Below are positions 26,235 through 34,321 of a stretch of DNA of 64,000 nt, in pieces. The notes under the pieces are model-generated. The model searched no databases and was not told the origin of the DNA. It worked only from the letters and a program-made list of their open reading frames with translations. Origin of the DNA: Thioalkalivibrio sulfidiphilus HL-EbGr7 (GTDB lineage: Bacteria; Pseudomonadota; Gammaproteobacteria; Ectothiorhodospirales; Ectothiorhodospiraceae); the NCBI RefSeq assembly GCF_000021985.1, contig NC_011901.1, positions 2,800,501-2,864,500 of the forward strand, given 5' to 3'. Within the stretch, counting starts at the first letter, position 1; the number at the start of each line of letters is the position of its first letter. The position numbers were made by a program, and so were the translations under genes.

Positions 26235-26835
26235 AAGCCGAGGTCTGCGAGTGGATCTCGTGGACCGTGTACACCCAGGCGCTCAAGCCGGTGATGCGAC
26301 CCGAGGCATCGGCAAAGGCCTCGAGACCCGCCTTGCGGTACAGCGCCGCCACGAACTCCTGCGCCTCGGGAAGCTGTGCCCAGACCGCGGGCAGAAAGGT
26401 GGCCCGGCGCGATCCCAGCTGGATGATCAGGCCATGGTGGCCGGGCTGCAGGTAGGACGGCAGGTCCCGCCAGGCGTCCGCCGGCAGGGGCTCGGAAGGG
26501 CCGAGCACGGAGATGTGGATGTCCAGCTGGGTGAACTCCGCCTCGTTGACCGGTGAGAAGCGCGGATCCAGGAAGGCCGCGGAGAAGGCATTGCCGGCCA
26601 CGTCCAGCACCAGCGGCCGGTGGGCCTCCAGGTGCCCGATGCAGCCCCGCAGATCACCGCCGGCGGAGCGCAGGGTGACGAAGCTCGCCCCCGGCGCCTG
26701 CAGGGGATGGTCATAGTCGGCGGGATCGGGGCTTGATGGCACGCCCTGGCTCAGACCATGCAGGATGGACTCCCGGGCGACCGCCAGCAGCTCGCGCCCG
26801 GCGCCGGGCGCCAGGGCCTCAGTCACCGAAGGCAT
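26227..26835 (-). CDS. amrA: AmmeMemoRadiSam system protein A (AMMECR1 domain)
   Basis: 202-aa AMMECR1-family protein. The central 'GGDLRGCIGHLEAHRPL' is the invariant LRGCIG motif, followed by 'NAFSAAFLDPRFSPVNEAEFTQLDIHISVL' as expected. It overlaps the upstream Memo-like gene by 17 nt and belongs to the same transcript. The divergent radical SAM gene completes the three-part system. The biochemical role of bacterial AMMECR1 is not settled. Confidence 0.93.
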   Translation of the reverse strand: MPSVTEALAPGAGRELLAVARESILHGLSQGVPSSPDPADYDHPLQAPGASFVTLRSAGGDLRGCIGHLEAHRPLVLDVAGNAFSAAFLDPRFSPVNEAEFTQLDIHISVLGPSEPLPADAWRDLPSYLQPGHHGLIIQLGSRRATFLPAVWAQLPEAQEFVAALYRKAGLEAFADASGRITGLSAWVYTVHEIHSQTSAFS

Positions 26836-27643
26836 AGGCCCCGTAGCCGACCACCCGGTCGCGCGGGCCGGCGGTATCCCCGGAGCAGCGCAGGTCCAGG
26901 CGCTCGGCCGCCAGGCCCCGTTGGCGGGCCAGGCGCAGCAGGCCCTGGATGGGCACCCGGCCGCAGGCCATGCCCGCCTCGATGCCCTCCTCGTCCAGGG
27001 TCTCGATGGCCCGGCTGGTGCGTTCGTCCACGATGCGCGCGGCGTCGTAATCCAGGTGATGGCTGAGGTCGGAGCTGATCACCACCAGGGTCTCGGGTCC
27101 GCCCCACACGGCCTCCAGGGTCCGGGCCATGTCATTGGTGGTGGCACCGCCCACCACCAGGGGCACCAGGGTGAAGTCCTCGCTCAGGGTGCGCTGCAGA
27201 AAGGGCAGTTGCACCTCCAGGCAGTGCTCGGGTGCGTGGGCGGCATCATAGCGGAACACCGAGGACAGCTCGCAGGCCTGTTCCACCGCCGGCTGGTCTA
27301 CGGGCACACGGCCGAGCGGGGTTTCGAACCAGGCGGCCTCGGGGGCCGCGATGCCATAGAATCCCACCCGGTGGGCCGGCCCCACCAGTACCACCCGGCG
27401 AATGCCATTGGCGCCCCGCAGCCGGTTATAGGCCCGGGCAGCCACGGCGCCGGAATACACATAACCCGCATGGGGGACGATCAGGGCCTTGGGGGGACGC
27501 GCCGGGGGCTCGGCCTCGGCGAAGTCCGAGAGCAGGCCCTCGACGACGGTACGCAACAGACCGGCGTCCGCCGGATAGAAATGACCTGCCACCGCCGCCG
27601 GGCGGACGGCACCCTGCAAACTCCTCGCTTCCATTCTGATCAT
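26819..27643 (-). CDS. amrB: AmmeMemoRadiSam system protein B (Memo domain)
   Basis: 274-aa Memo-family protein, related to extradiol dioxygenases: 'ALIVPHAGYVYSGAVAARAY', 'VVLVGPAHRVGF', 'EHCLEVQLPFLQ' and 'VVISSDLSHHLDYD' carry the metal-ligand His residues of the family. The ATG at 27643 is chosen because an AGGAGG site lies 8-9 nt upstream; the open frame continues upstream without family similarity. Memo proteins bind copper or iron and are redox-linked. It is co-transcribed with the A gene. Confidence 0.93.
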   Translation of the reverse strand: MIRMEARSLQGAVRPAAVAGHFYPADAGLLRTVVEGLLSDFAEAEPPARPPKALIVPHAGYVYSGAVAARAYNRLRGANGIRRVVLVGPAHRVGFYGIAAPEAAWFETPLGRVPVDQPAVEQACELSSVFRYDAAHAPEHCLEVQLPFLQRTLSEDFTLVPLVVGGATTNDMARTLEAVWGGPETLVVISSDLSHHLDYDAARIVDERTSRAIETLDEEGIEAGMACGRVPIQGLLRLARQRGLAAERLDLRCSGDTAGPRDRVVGYGAYAFGD

Positions 27644-27888
27644 TCGATACTCCTCCTGCACGACACCTGGAGACACGGCCATCACCAACCCCATGAATTT
27701 TATAGGGTATGTATTTGACCAACGGCTGGGATTGTTGTTCTTGTTGGCGTGCCCGGGGAGCCGGCAATTCCGGCGTCCGTCACCCGAGTATAGTGTCTGC
27801 ACAGGAAATACCCGATTGAAATTCTCCATCCTGGGACCCATATCTCATTGGACTATCCTGCCCCGCCGGCCCGGCCGGCCCGCCTCCC

Positions 27889-28992
27889 ATGACCACCCCC
27901 CAGATTCAGACCACCGTCCCCACCCGCTACTGGCATGCCCTGCCGGACGGGCGCATCCAGTGCGACCTCTGCCCCCGTGAATGCAAGCTCCACGAGGGTC
28001 AGCAGGGACTGTGCTTCGTGCGCGCCCGGCAACACGACCGGGTGGTGCTGACCAGTTACGGACGCTCCAGCGGCTTTTGCGTGGACCCCATCGAGAAGAA
28101 GCCGCTCAACCACTTCCTGCCCGGCTCGCCGGTGCTCTCCTTCGGCACCGCCGGCTGCAACCTGGCCTGCAAGTTCTGCCAGAACTGGGACATGAGCAAA
28201 TCCCGGGAGATGGACACCCTCATGGACCAGGCCTCCCCCGAGGCCCTGGCCCGGACCGCGGAGCGGCTGGGCTGCCGCTCGGTGGCCTACACCTACAACG
28301 ACCCGGTGATCTTCCTGGAATACGCGGTGGACACGGCCATCGCCTGCCGCGAGCGGGGCATCCGATCCGTGGCGGTGACCGCGGGCTACATCTCACCCGG
28401 CGCCCGGGAGGACTTCTTCGCCCACATGGACGCCGCGAACGTGGATCTGAAGGCCTTCACCGAGGACTTCTACTGGAAGACCTGCGGCGCCCACCTGGAC
28501 AAGGTGCTGGAGACCCTGCGCTACATCCGCCACGAAACCGAGGTGTGGCTGGAGCTGACCACCCTGCTGATCCCCGGCCACAACGACTCCGATGCGGAAC
28601 TGGATCGCATGACCCGCTGGGTGGTGGAAAACCTGGGCCCGGACGTGCCCATGCACTTCACCGCCTTTCACCCGGACTGGAAGATGACCGACGTGCCGCG
28701 CACCCCGGCCAGCACCCTGACCCGCGCCCGGGAGATCGCCCGGCGCAACGGCGTGCACCACGCCTACACCGGCAACGTGCGCGACGAGCTGGGCGCCAGC
28801 ACCTACTGCCACGGCTGCGGCGAACGGCTCATAGGCCGCGACGGCTACCGCATCACCCACTGGCAGCTCACCGCCGAGGGTCATTGCCCGAGGTGCGACA
28901 CGAAGCTGCCCGGCGTGTTCGAAGCGCAGCCGGGCGATTGGGGGGAACGGCGGATGCCAGTGCGGATGGCACAGTTGAAGTGGGAAGTGTGA
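27889..28992 (+). CDS. amrS: AmmeMemoRadiSam system radical SAM enzyme
   Basis: 367-aa radical SAM protein, PflA-like. The CX3CX2C cluster is C90-NLA-C94-KF-C97, with Cys pairs before it (C25, C28, C32, C42) and zinc-ribbon-like pairs at the C-terminus ('CHGCG', 'CPRC'). Motifs 'YTYNDPVIFLEYAVD' and 'GYISPGAREDFF' are family-specific. It is divergent from amrB-amrA, across a 245-nt gap that probably carries both promoters. The last residues and stop (Q-L-K-W-E-V) are encoded by word-repeat DNA. Confidence 0.94.
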   Translation: MTTPQIQTTVPTRYWHALPDGRIQCDLCPRECKLHEGQQGLCFVRARQHDRVVLTSYGRSSGFCVDPIEKKPLNHFLPGSPVLSFGTAGCNLACKFCQNWDMSKSREMDTLMDQASPEALARTAERLGCRSVAYTYNDPVIFLEYAVDTAIACRERGIRSVAVTAGYISPGAREDFFAHMDAANVDLKAFTEDFYWKTCGAHLDKVLETLRYIRHETEVWLELTTLLIPGHNDSDAELDRMTRWVVENLGPDVPMHFTAFHPDWKMTDVPRTPASTLTRAREIARRNGVHHAYTGNVRDELGASTYCHGCGERLIGRDGYRITHWQLTAEGHCPRCDTKLPGVFEAQPGDWGERRMPVRMAQLKWEV

Positions 28993-29060
28993 ATTGGGAA
29001 GGGCGAAGAATGGCTTTCGATGTCTTTATTCCTACTTCCCAATTCTCACTTCCCACTTCA
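28974..29060. repeat. GTGGGAA/TTGGGAA heptamer dyad at the amrS-ydcF junction
   Basis: Left arm 28974-29010 reads GTGGGAA-GTGTGAA-TTGGGAA-GGGCGAA at exact 7-nt steps, and right arm 29030-29060 is the inverse of the same words. The two convergent genes both end inside the arms, each gaining a K-W-E-V type tail. It matches the repeat inside the antiporter operon (8992-9166). Confidence 0.9.
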
Positions 29061-29787
29061 CCCGGTACCACACCAGGCCCAGGTACTCATGCAGCGCCTG
29101 CCCCGTCAGCCACAGGGCGCGGGGCTGGGGTAGCACGACCGTGATGCCGCGATGGCGCGACAGGTCGCCCATCGGCAGGGTGGGGAACGGCGTGACCGCC
29201 AGTTCCGTGCGCTGGAAACACCACACGGCCCGGGGCATGTGCAGGGCGTGGGACACCAGCAGGGCATGTTCGATGCCCGCCTCTGCCAGCAGGTGCGCGC
29301 TGAACAGCGCGTTCTCGCAGGTATTGCGGCTTTCGGTCTCCCGCCAGCGCACCGCCACACCCAACTCCCCTTCCAGCACGTCTGCCAGCAGGTCCGCCTC
29401 GGCGGCGGGTTCATCCCCGCGCACCCGCCCGCCGCTCACCAGCAGCGGCAGGCCGGTGTCGCGATGCAGGCGCGCGCCATAGCGCAGGCGCTCCAGGGAA
29501 TGGGGGCTGACGGTCTCGCCGCCATATTCGGGCGCATCCGGGTGCCGGCCACCGGCCAACACCACGATGGCGCCGGCGGCCTCGGGCAGCGGCGGCGCGA
29601 CCGGGTAGCCGCGCTCCAGTCCCGCCAGCAGCCAGCCCGCGAACAGGGGCGTGGCCGCCACGTAGAGCCAGGCGATGCCGGCGAACACCAGCCCCTTGCC
29701 CAGACGGCGCCCCCAGAACAGCAGCCCGAGCACGATGGCGATCAAGCCGCTGGCGGGCGGCAGGATGAGCAGTTCGAGGACCTGCAC
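29032..29787 (-). CDS. YdcF/ElyC-type DUF218 membrane protein
   Basis: 251 aa with two N-terminal transmembrane helices and a DUF218 domain: 'AIVVLAGGRHPDAPEYGGETVSPHSLERLRYGARLHRDTGLPLLVSGG', then 'ESRNTCENALFSAHLL' and 'LLVSHALHMPRAVWCFQ', matching ElyC/SanA/YdcF. In E. coli ElyC affects peptidoglycan and lipid-carrier metabolism. The C-terminal 'KWEVRIGK' comes from word-repeat DNA. It is the only gene in its unit apart from the cNMP-binding gene upstream. Confidence 0.88.
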   Translation of the reverse strand: MQVLELLILPPASGLIAIVLGLLFWGRRLGKGLVFAGIAWLYVAATPLFAGWLLAGLERGYPVAPPLPEAAGAIVVLAGGRHPDAPEYGGETVSPHSLERLRYGARLHRDTGLPLLVSGGRVRGDEPAAEADLLADVLEGELGVAVRWRETESRNTCENALFSAHLLAEAGIEHALLVSHALHMPRAVWCFQRTELAVTPFPTLPMGDLSRHRGITVVLPQPRALWLTGQALHEYLGLVWYRVKWEVRIGK

Positions 29788-29814
29788 GGGACGCGCCGGC
29801 GATGGACGCGAAGG

Positions 29815-30300
29815 CTACTTCTTGCCCGGGGCGTAGAAATAGCGGTTGAAGGTGGCCACGTCCTCGCTCACCCGGCGGATCAGGTGGTCGAGACTGATGA
29901 TGGCGAACTCCAGCAGGTTCACGGCGATGTAGGGGCGCTCCACGCGCAGGCGGTCATACATGGAGCGGGTGAGCTTAAGCACCCGGGTGCCATTCTTCAG
30001 GGCGCGCATGCGCACCGCCCGGGGCACCCGGTCGAAGAAGGACATCTCGCCCATCAGTTCGCCCTCCTTCATGCGCCCCACCTCCACCTCGCGCCCGGCG
30101 TCGTCGTGGTACAGGGCGGCCTCGCCGTCCACCACGAAATACAGGGCCTCGCCCACCTCGCCGATCTCCGCGATCACCTGCTTGCTCTTGAAGCTGGCCT
30201 CGTCCAGGTATTCGAGCAGGATGCTCACTTCGCTGGGGGTGAGGGAGGCAGACATGGGGTGTTTGCTCAGGAATTCGTTGAGCTTGGCATCGAACGACAT
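29815..30300 (-). CDS. Cyclic-nucleotide-binding (CAP_ED) domain protein
   Basis: 161-aa single-domain protein of the cNMP-binding family: 'KQVIAEIGEVGEALYFVVDGEAAL', 'GELMGEMSFFDRVPRAVRMRA' (the phosphate-binding cassette, with Arg in the RxAxV position) and 'LKLTRSMYDRLRVERPYIAVNLLEF'. There is no DNA-binding HTH, so it is a stand-alone sensor or adaptor rather than a Crp-type regulator. The ligand is unknown. It starts 93 nt from the divergent DUF6231-like gene. Confidence 0.88.
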   Translation of the reverse strand: MSFDAKLNEFLSKHPMSASLTPSEVSILLEYLDEASFKSKQVIAEIGEVGEALYFVVDGEAALYHDDAGREVEVGRMKEGELMGEMSFFDRVPRAVRMRALKNGTRVLKLTRSMYDRLRVERPYIAVNLLEFAIISLDHLIRRVSEDVATFNRYFYAPGKK

Positions 30301-30392
30301 GGCGGGTCCTCGCGATATACTGGAACGGAAAATTTGCTGTCAGAAGTATACCGGCAGCCCGCCACATTCATCGACAACACCTGGGGGATTTC

Positions 30393-30881
30393 ATGGACCC
30401 GCGCATCCTCGCCGACCTGACCCACCTGCCCGAGGAACTGGGCCCCCGCTCCCTGCTGGTGATCAGCGGGCCCGACAACCCGTTGCCCGAGGCCATCCAC
30501 GCGCGCCTGCCCACACTGCCCATCACCTGGCTGTTCACCACCGAGGCCTACCCCGCCCTGGAGGACGTGGACCGCCACGAACTGGTGCTGGTGCTGGATG
30601 CCCTGACGGCACTGGACCGCGACCAGGCCACCCACATGATCGCCCGCCTGCGGGATCTGAACAGCGAGAGCCTGTACGTGCTCATGCCCGAGGGCGGCGA
30701 GAACGGATGGCATGAACAGGACCTGATCGCCCTGGGCCTGACCCGGGTGCGCAGCTACGCTCAGGCACAAGGCAACATCCACCTGTTCCGCTTCAACCTC
30801 AAGGACTACAAGAAGACCCCGGACTGGCTGAACCCGCGATACTGGGCGAATCCGGAGATGTGGGAAAAGGCCCGTTGGTGA
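30393..30881 (+). CDS. DUF6231-like conserved protein
   Basis: 162-aa soluble protein. The C-terminal 'KDYKKTPDWLNPRYWANPEMWEK' is the most conserved part of the DUF6231 family found in Gammaproteobacteria. The N-terminal part has a Rossmann-like alternation ('SLLVISGPDNPL', 'ELVLVLDAL', 'LYVLMPEGG'). Function is unknown. The stop codon lies inside the stem of a perfect 19-bp inverted repeat. Confidence 0.75.
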   Translation: MDPRILADLTHLPEELGPRSLLVISGPDNPLPEAIHARLPTLPITWLFTTEAYPALEDVDRHELVLVLDALTALDRDQATHMIARLRDLNSESLYVLMPEGGENGWHEQDLIALGLTRVRSYAQAQGNIHLFRFNLKDYKKTPDWLNPRYWANPEMWEKARW

Positions 30882-30910
30882 GCGCCTGAAAAGGCGCTCA
30901 CCAACGGGCC
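30869..30910. terminator. Perfect 19-bp stem-loop spanning a stop codon
   Basis: The arms 30869-30887 and 30892-30910 are perfectly complementary with a GAAA loop. The left arm contains the last codons and TGA of the DUF6231-like gene. No T-tract follows, but a word-repeat dyad does. It may act as a transcript end or mRNA 3' protector for the convergent pair. Confidence 0.7.
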
Positions 30911-31001
30911 AGTGGCAAGTCTCAAGTGGCTAGTGGCAAGGAAAGGAAAAAAACCGGTTTTCCTTGCCACTTGAGACTAGCCACTAGCCACTAGCCACTG
31001 C
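30911..31001. repeat. AGTGGCAA/AGTGGCTA heptamer dyad
   Basis: The left arm 30911-30946 and right arm 30959-31001 consist of AGTGGCA/AGTGGCT words and their inverse, around an A-rich centre with ACCGGT. It lies between convergent genes, immediately after the 19-bp stem-loop. The same composition occurs at 53879-53988 and in tandem form at 19571. Confidence 0.88.
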
Positions 31002-31003
31002 CC

Positions 31004-31756
31004 TCACCCCTGCCTACTCACCTCGCACAGCCGCTTCATCTCGTCCGGCACGTTGTCCGGGCACTCGCCGCAGCGCTCGTTGCCGGGCACCGAGAAATCG
31101 ATCTTGCGCGGATAGGGCAGGTCCATCTCGTCCATGATCTTCACGAATTCCTCGAGCGTCTTGCCCCGGCCCAGGCGCGGGTTGCGCATCTTCTCCTGGC
31201 CGATGGTGGTGATCTGGCGGGACTCGTAGTCGTGGGCGGGATAGACCAGGGTCTCGTCGGGCAGGGAGAAGAACTTGTCGTGGATGGACTGGTAGAGGGT
31301 GCGCGCATCGCCGGACTGGAAGTCGGTGCGCCCGCAGGCCTCGATGAGCAGGGCATCGCCGGAGAACAGCAGGTTCAGGCCACCGTGTTCCAGCAGGAAG
31401 GCATGGTGGGTGTCCGTGTGCCCCGGGGTGTAGAGGGGATTGAGGGTGATGCCGCCGACGCGAAACGGCTCGCCCTCGCGCACGCCGATGTCCCGGCAGG
31501 GCAGATCGTCCATGGCGGGGCCGGCGATCCTGCAGCCGCTCAAGGCCTTGAGCTTGCGCGCGCCGGTGATGTGATCGGCGTGGATGTGGGTCTCCAGGGC
31601 ACAGGTGAGCTTGAGCCCCATCTCGTTGATCACCGCCAGATCCCGCTCCACGGTCTCGATCACCGGGTCGATGAGCACACACTCGCTGGTCTCGGCGCAG
31701 GCCAGCAGGTAGGTGTAGGTGGAAGAGTCGGGTTCGAACAGCTGCTTGAAATGCAT
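31004..31756 (-). CDS. ETHE1-like persulfide dioxygenase (MBL fold)
   Basis: 250-aa metallo-beta-lactamase-fold protein. 'THIHADHITGA' (H57, H59, D61, H62), 'PGHTDTHH' (H113) and 'FSGDALLIEACGRTDFQ' (D134) match the ETHE1 family, which keeps a mononuclear iron bound by two His and one Asp and oxidises glutathione persulfide to sulfite. The start at 31756 gives the family N-terminus 'MHFKQLFEPDSSTYTYLL'. It fits sulfide metabolism in the host. It is a single gene with the unknown ATPase-like gene divergent from it. Confidence 0.9.
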   Translation of the reverse strand: MHFKQLFEPDSSTYTYLLACAETSECVLIDPVIETVERDLAVINEMGLKLTCALETHIHADHITGARKLKALSGCRIAGPAMDDLPCRDIGVREGEPFRVGGITLNPLYTPGHTDTHHAFLLEHGGLNLLFSGDALLIEACGRTDFQSGDARTLYQSIHDKFFSLPDETLVYPAHDYESRQITTIGQEKMRNPRLGRGKTLEEFVKIMDEMDLPYPRKIDFSVPGNERCGECPDNVPDEMKRLCEVSRQG

Positions 31757-31883
31757 GGGGACCTCCATCTTTGAATGACATCTTAACGGGCCCTGCGCGC
31801 CGTCCGTCGGCGCAGGCAGGCCCCGGCTTGATGAACCAGCGGGGCGCACCAATAATCATGGCAGCTTCCCGGGACATGACCAA

Positions 31884-32753
31884 ATGACGGCACTGAAACA
31901 AAGGCTTGCGGAACACGGCTTCGTCTCCGACCAGGATTACGACTATGCCGTGCAGTGCCTGCTGTCCGCGCCCGGGGATCACCTGCGCTGCCTGAACCTG
32001 GAGGGCGACAGCGGCCGGCGGCGCAGCGCCTTCGCCTATGCCCTGGGCCACGCCCTGGGCCACGGCCACGTGCTCTACCACGAATTCACCGACCCGCCGC
32101 CGCAGCCGCCGGTACGCATGGACCCTGCCGAACCCGCCCAGGAGGCCCCGGGCGAAGCGCCCATGGATGCCCTGGACCGGGTGATGGCCGAGGCCTGCGC
32201 GCTCAGCGAGGGCGACCCCGCCTTCCTGATCCTGGACCAGCTGCACAGGGCACCCTTCCAGACCCACCTGCGCCTGGCGGAGTTCGTGCGCGACGGCACC
32301 TGGCGCTATGGCGAGGTGGCGCTCAAGGCCCACCGGCGCAACCTGCTGGTGAGCTTCATCTCCGACGAACCCCTCTACCACAGCCTGCGCCAGGCGGCCT
32401 TCAGCCTGTGGCTGGGTCAGCGGGACGACCCGGACGAGGCGATCACACCGGCGAAGCTGGGCCTGGCGGAGAATGCCCGGCCCATGATCCAGAGCCTGGA
32501 GGCCCTGTTCCGCGCCCTGGACCTGCGCCCCACCCTGGCGGAATGGCAACGGGTGGTGCACGACCTGCACGTGAACGTGAACGGACCCGCGGACCTGCGC
32601 CAGTCCATCTACGGCTGGGTGGAGGGCGTCGACCGCGCCCACCTCCTGTCCGCCTACATGGACCAGGTGCTGGCGCGCCAGTGGCCGAGCCTGCGCGCCT
32701 ACCTGGGGATCGAGGCCCAGCACAGCGACGCCCGGGACGCGGACGCCGGCTGA
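31884..32753 (+). CDS. P-loop-like protein with degenerate Walker A, unknown
   Basis: 289-aa soluble protein. Residues 37-55 (LNLEGDSGRRRSAFAYALG) sit where an AAA/MoxR-like Walker A would be, but the GK(S/T) lysine is replaced by Arg (GDSGRRRS). 'PAFLILDQLHRAPFQTHLRLAEFVRDG' resembles a Walker B plus following helix, and 'NLLVSFISDEPLYHSL' a sensor-1-like strand. It may be an inactive or nucleotide-independent AAA relative. It lies upstream of ibaG, in the same direction with a 63-nt gap. Confidence 0.5.
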   Translation: MTALKQRLAEHGFVSDQDYDYAVQCLLSAPGDHLRCLNLEGDSGRRRSAFAYALGHALGHGHVLYHEFTDPPPQPPVRMDPAEPAQEAPGEAPMDALDRVMAEACALSEGDPAFLILDQLHRAPFQTHLRLAEFVRDGTWRYGEVALKAHRRNLLVSFISDEPLYHSLRQAAFSLWLGQRDDPDEAITPAKLGLAENARPMIQSLEALFRALDLRPTLAEWQRVVHDLHVNVNGPADLRQSIYGWVEGVDRAHLLSAYMDQVLARQWPSLRAYLGIEAQHSDARDADAG

Positions 32754-32816
32754 CGCAGAACCCCGGCAGGCGCTATCATTGGCCGCTCGATTCAAGCCAC
32801 CAGGAATACCCATCCC

Positions 32817-33059
32817 ATGACTCCCGAACAGGTCCAGCAACTGATCAGCAGCCGCATGCCCGACGCCCGGGTCTCCGTCACCGGCGGCGACGGCAAGTTC
32901 GAGGCCACGGTGATCAGCGCCGAGTTTGAAGGCCTGAACCCGGTCAAGCGCCACCAGCGGGTCTACGCCACCGTGGGCAACGAGATCGCCAGCGGCGCCA
33001 TCCATGCCCTGAGCATCAAGCCCTTCACCCCTGCCCAGTGGGAGGCCAGCAACGGCTGA
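32817..33059 (+). CDS. ibaG: BolA/IbaG family protein
   Basis: 80-aa BolA-fold protein, of the short IbaG (YrbA) type. 'VTGGDGKFEATVISAEFEGLNPVKRHQRVYA' contains the H-Q-x-V/L-Y motif that binds glutaredoxin-bound 2Fe-2S clusters, and 'GAIHALSIKPFTPAQW' is the family end. Related proteins join monothiol glutaredoxins in iron-sulfur handling. The stop overlaps the next start as TGATG, so the ATP-grasp gene is translationally coupled. Confidence 0.9.
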   Translation: MTPEQVQQLISSRMPDARVSVTGGDGKFEATVISAEFEGLNPVKRHQRVYATVGNEIASGAIHALSIKPFTPAQWEASNG

Positions 33060-33901
33060 TGACATCGGGCGCCCCGGCGCCCTCCCCTGTCCCGGTCCGT
33101 TCCACGCCCATGCGCCTGCTGTCCTTCGACGCCTACCGTTCCTTCGGCATCCCGGACACCCGCTATCTCAAGCCGGAACTCATGTACCGGCACGAGGCCG
33201 AGATCCTGGCCGCCGACTGGCTGCTGTTCCCCGCCTCCTGGCAGGTGGACGTGCTGGCCTGGGTGTACAACAAGCGACTGTTCCCCAGCATCCAGAGCTA
33301 CCACCTGGGCCACGACAAGGTGCGCATGACCCGCGCCCTGTGGGCCGCCGCCCCCGCCCACGTGCCCGAGACCCTGATCCTGCCCTCCACGCCGGCGGCG
33401 CTGGAGGAGATCCTCGACACCTTCAGCTTCCCCCTGGTACTCAAGGAACCGCGCAGCGCCGAGGGGCGCGGCGTGGCGCTGATCGAGGACCGCCAGGCCC
33501 TGCGCGACTGGGCGGCGACCCACGACGTGCTGTACGCCCAGGAACGCCTGCCCATCGAGCGGGACGTGCGCGTCACCGTGGTGGGCGACCAGGTGGTGGC
33601 CGCCTACTGGCGCAAGGCCCCCCAGGGCGGTTTCCACAACAACATCGCCCGGGGCGGAGAACTGATCTTCGAGGACGTGCCGCCCCAGGCGGTGAGCCTG
33701 GTGGCCGATCTCGCCCGCCGGCTGAAGATCGACCACGCCGGCTTCGACGTGGCCCTGGTGGACGGCCACCCCTTCATCCTGGAATTCAACGTGCTGTTCG
33801 GCAACGGCGGCCTGGAGCCCCTGGGCGTGAAGCTCGCCGACGTCATCCACCAATACCTCAGCCGCGAGACTCCGGGGCCGACTCTTCAAGTCGTGTCATG
33901 A
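33059..33901 (+). CDS. RimK-type ATP-grasp ligase, substrate unknown
   Basis: 280 aa from the ATG overlapping the ibaG stop; an ATG at 33110 giving 'MRLLSFDAYRSFGIP' would shorten it by 17 residues and may be the true start. ATP-grasp features: 'FPLVLKEPRSAEGRGVALIED' (ATP-binding Lys and Gly-rich loop), 'YAQERLPIERDVRVTVVGDQVVAAYWR', and 'HPFILEFNVLFGNGGLE' with the metal-binding E-x-N. RimK-like enzymes add amino acids or ligate peptides. It overlaps the next gene by 4 nt, so it is in an operon with two unknown genes. Confidence 0.85.
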   Translation: MTSGAPAPSPVPVRSTPMRLLSFDAYRSFGIPDTRYLKPELMYRHEAEILAADWLLFPASWQVDVLAWVYNKRLFPSIQSYHLGHDKVRMTRALWAAAPAHVPETLILPSTPAALEEILDTFSFPLVLKEPRSAEGRGVALIEDRQALRDWAATHDVLYAQERLPIERDVRVTVVGDQVVAAYWRKAPQGGFHNNIARGGELIFEDVPPQAVSLVADLARRLKIDHAGFDVALVDGHPFILEFNVLFGNGGLEPLGVKLADVIHQYLSRETPGPTLQVVS

Positions 33902-34305
33902 TCTCCGCCAAGGGCCGGGAGGAACTGCGCACCCTGCTCGGCTCCGGCCTGGTCCAGGACTGGGAAGGCGCCGACCGCACCCTGAAGCAGGTGGCACGCA
34001 TGCTGCTCAGCCAGCGCCCCGACCTGATGCGCCTGTACTTCGAACCCGCCGCCTGGGAAGCCATCACCGCCATGGAACAACGCCAGGCGGCCACCACCAT
34101 CCTGGCCCTGCTCAAGGCGGCCGTGATCGCCGAGAACGGCAGCCCGCCCATCCACGACGCCAGCCAGGCGCGCTTCTACGTCACCTCCGGCCTGCGCGCC
34201 TACGTGGACGCGGCCATGGACTGGTACCGGCGGCATCCGGAGCACTGCCCGCCCGGTCTGAAAGATCGCAAGCCACCCCTCCTGCAACTGACAACTGACA
34301 ACTGA
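33898..34305 (+). CDS. Unknown protein coupled to ATP-grasp ligase
   Basis: 135 aa, starting at the ATGA overlap with the ATP-grasp stop. Mostly helical ('GREELRTLLGSGLVQDWEGADRTLKQVARMLL', 'AMEQRQAATTILALLKAAVIAE'), with no known motif recognised. The last residues (L-Q-L-T-T-D-N) and the stop are encoded by a CAACTGA tandem word repeat, so the original C-terminus may have been different. Its position suggests a partner or substrate of the ligase. Confidence 0.65.
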   Translation: MISAKGREELRTLLGSGLVQDWEGADRTLKQVARMLLSQRPDLMRLYFEPAAWEAITAMEQRQAATTILALLKAAVIAENGSPPIHDASQARFYVTSGLRAYVDAAMDWYRRHPEHCPPGLKDRKPPLLQLTTDN

Positions 34306-34317
34306 CAACTGACAAAC
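34285..34317. repeat. Tandem CAACTGA repeat, 4 copies
   Basis: Four exact 7-mers (34285-34312) and a fragment lie over the stop codon of the 135-aa gene and just before the next start. TGA appears in each copy and is brought into all three frames by the 7-nt period; one of these is the actual stop. Confidence 0.93.
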
Positions 34318-34321
34318 AGTA

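Noticed and set aside
31014-33065. 683-aa open frame on the minus strand spanning three genes
   Set aside because: It overlaps the dioxygenase, the P-loop-like gene and ibaG and shows no protein-like composition.
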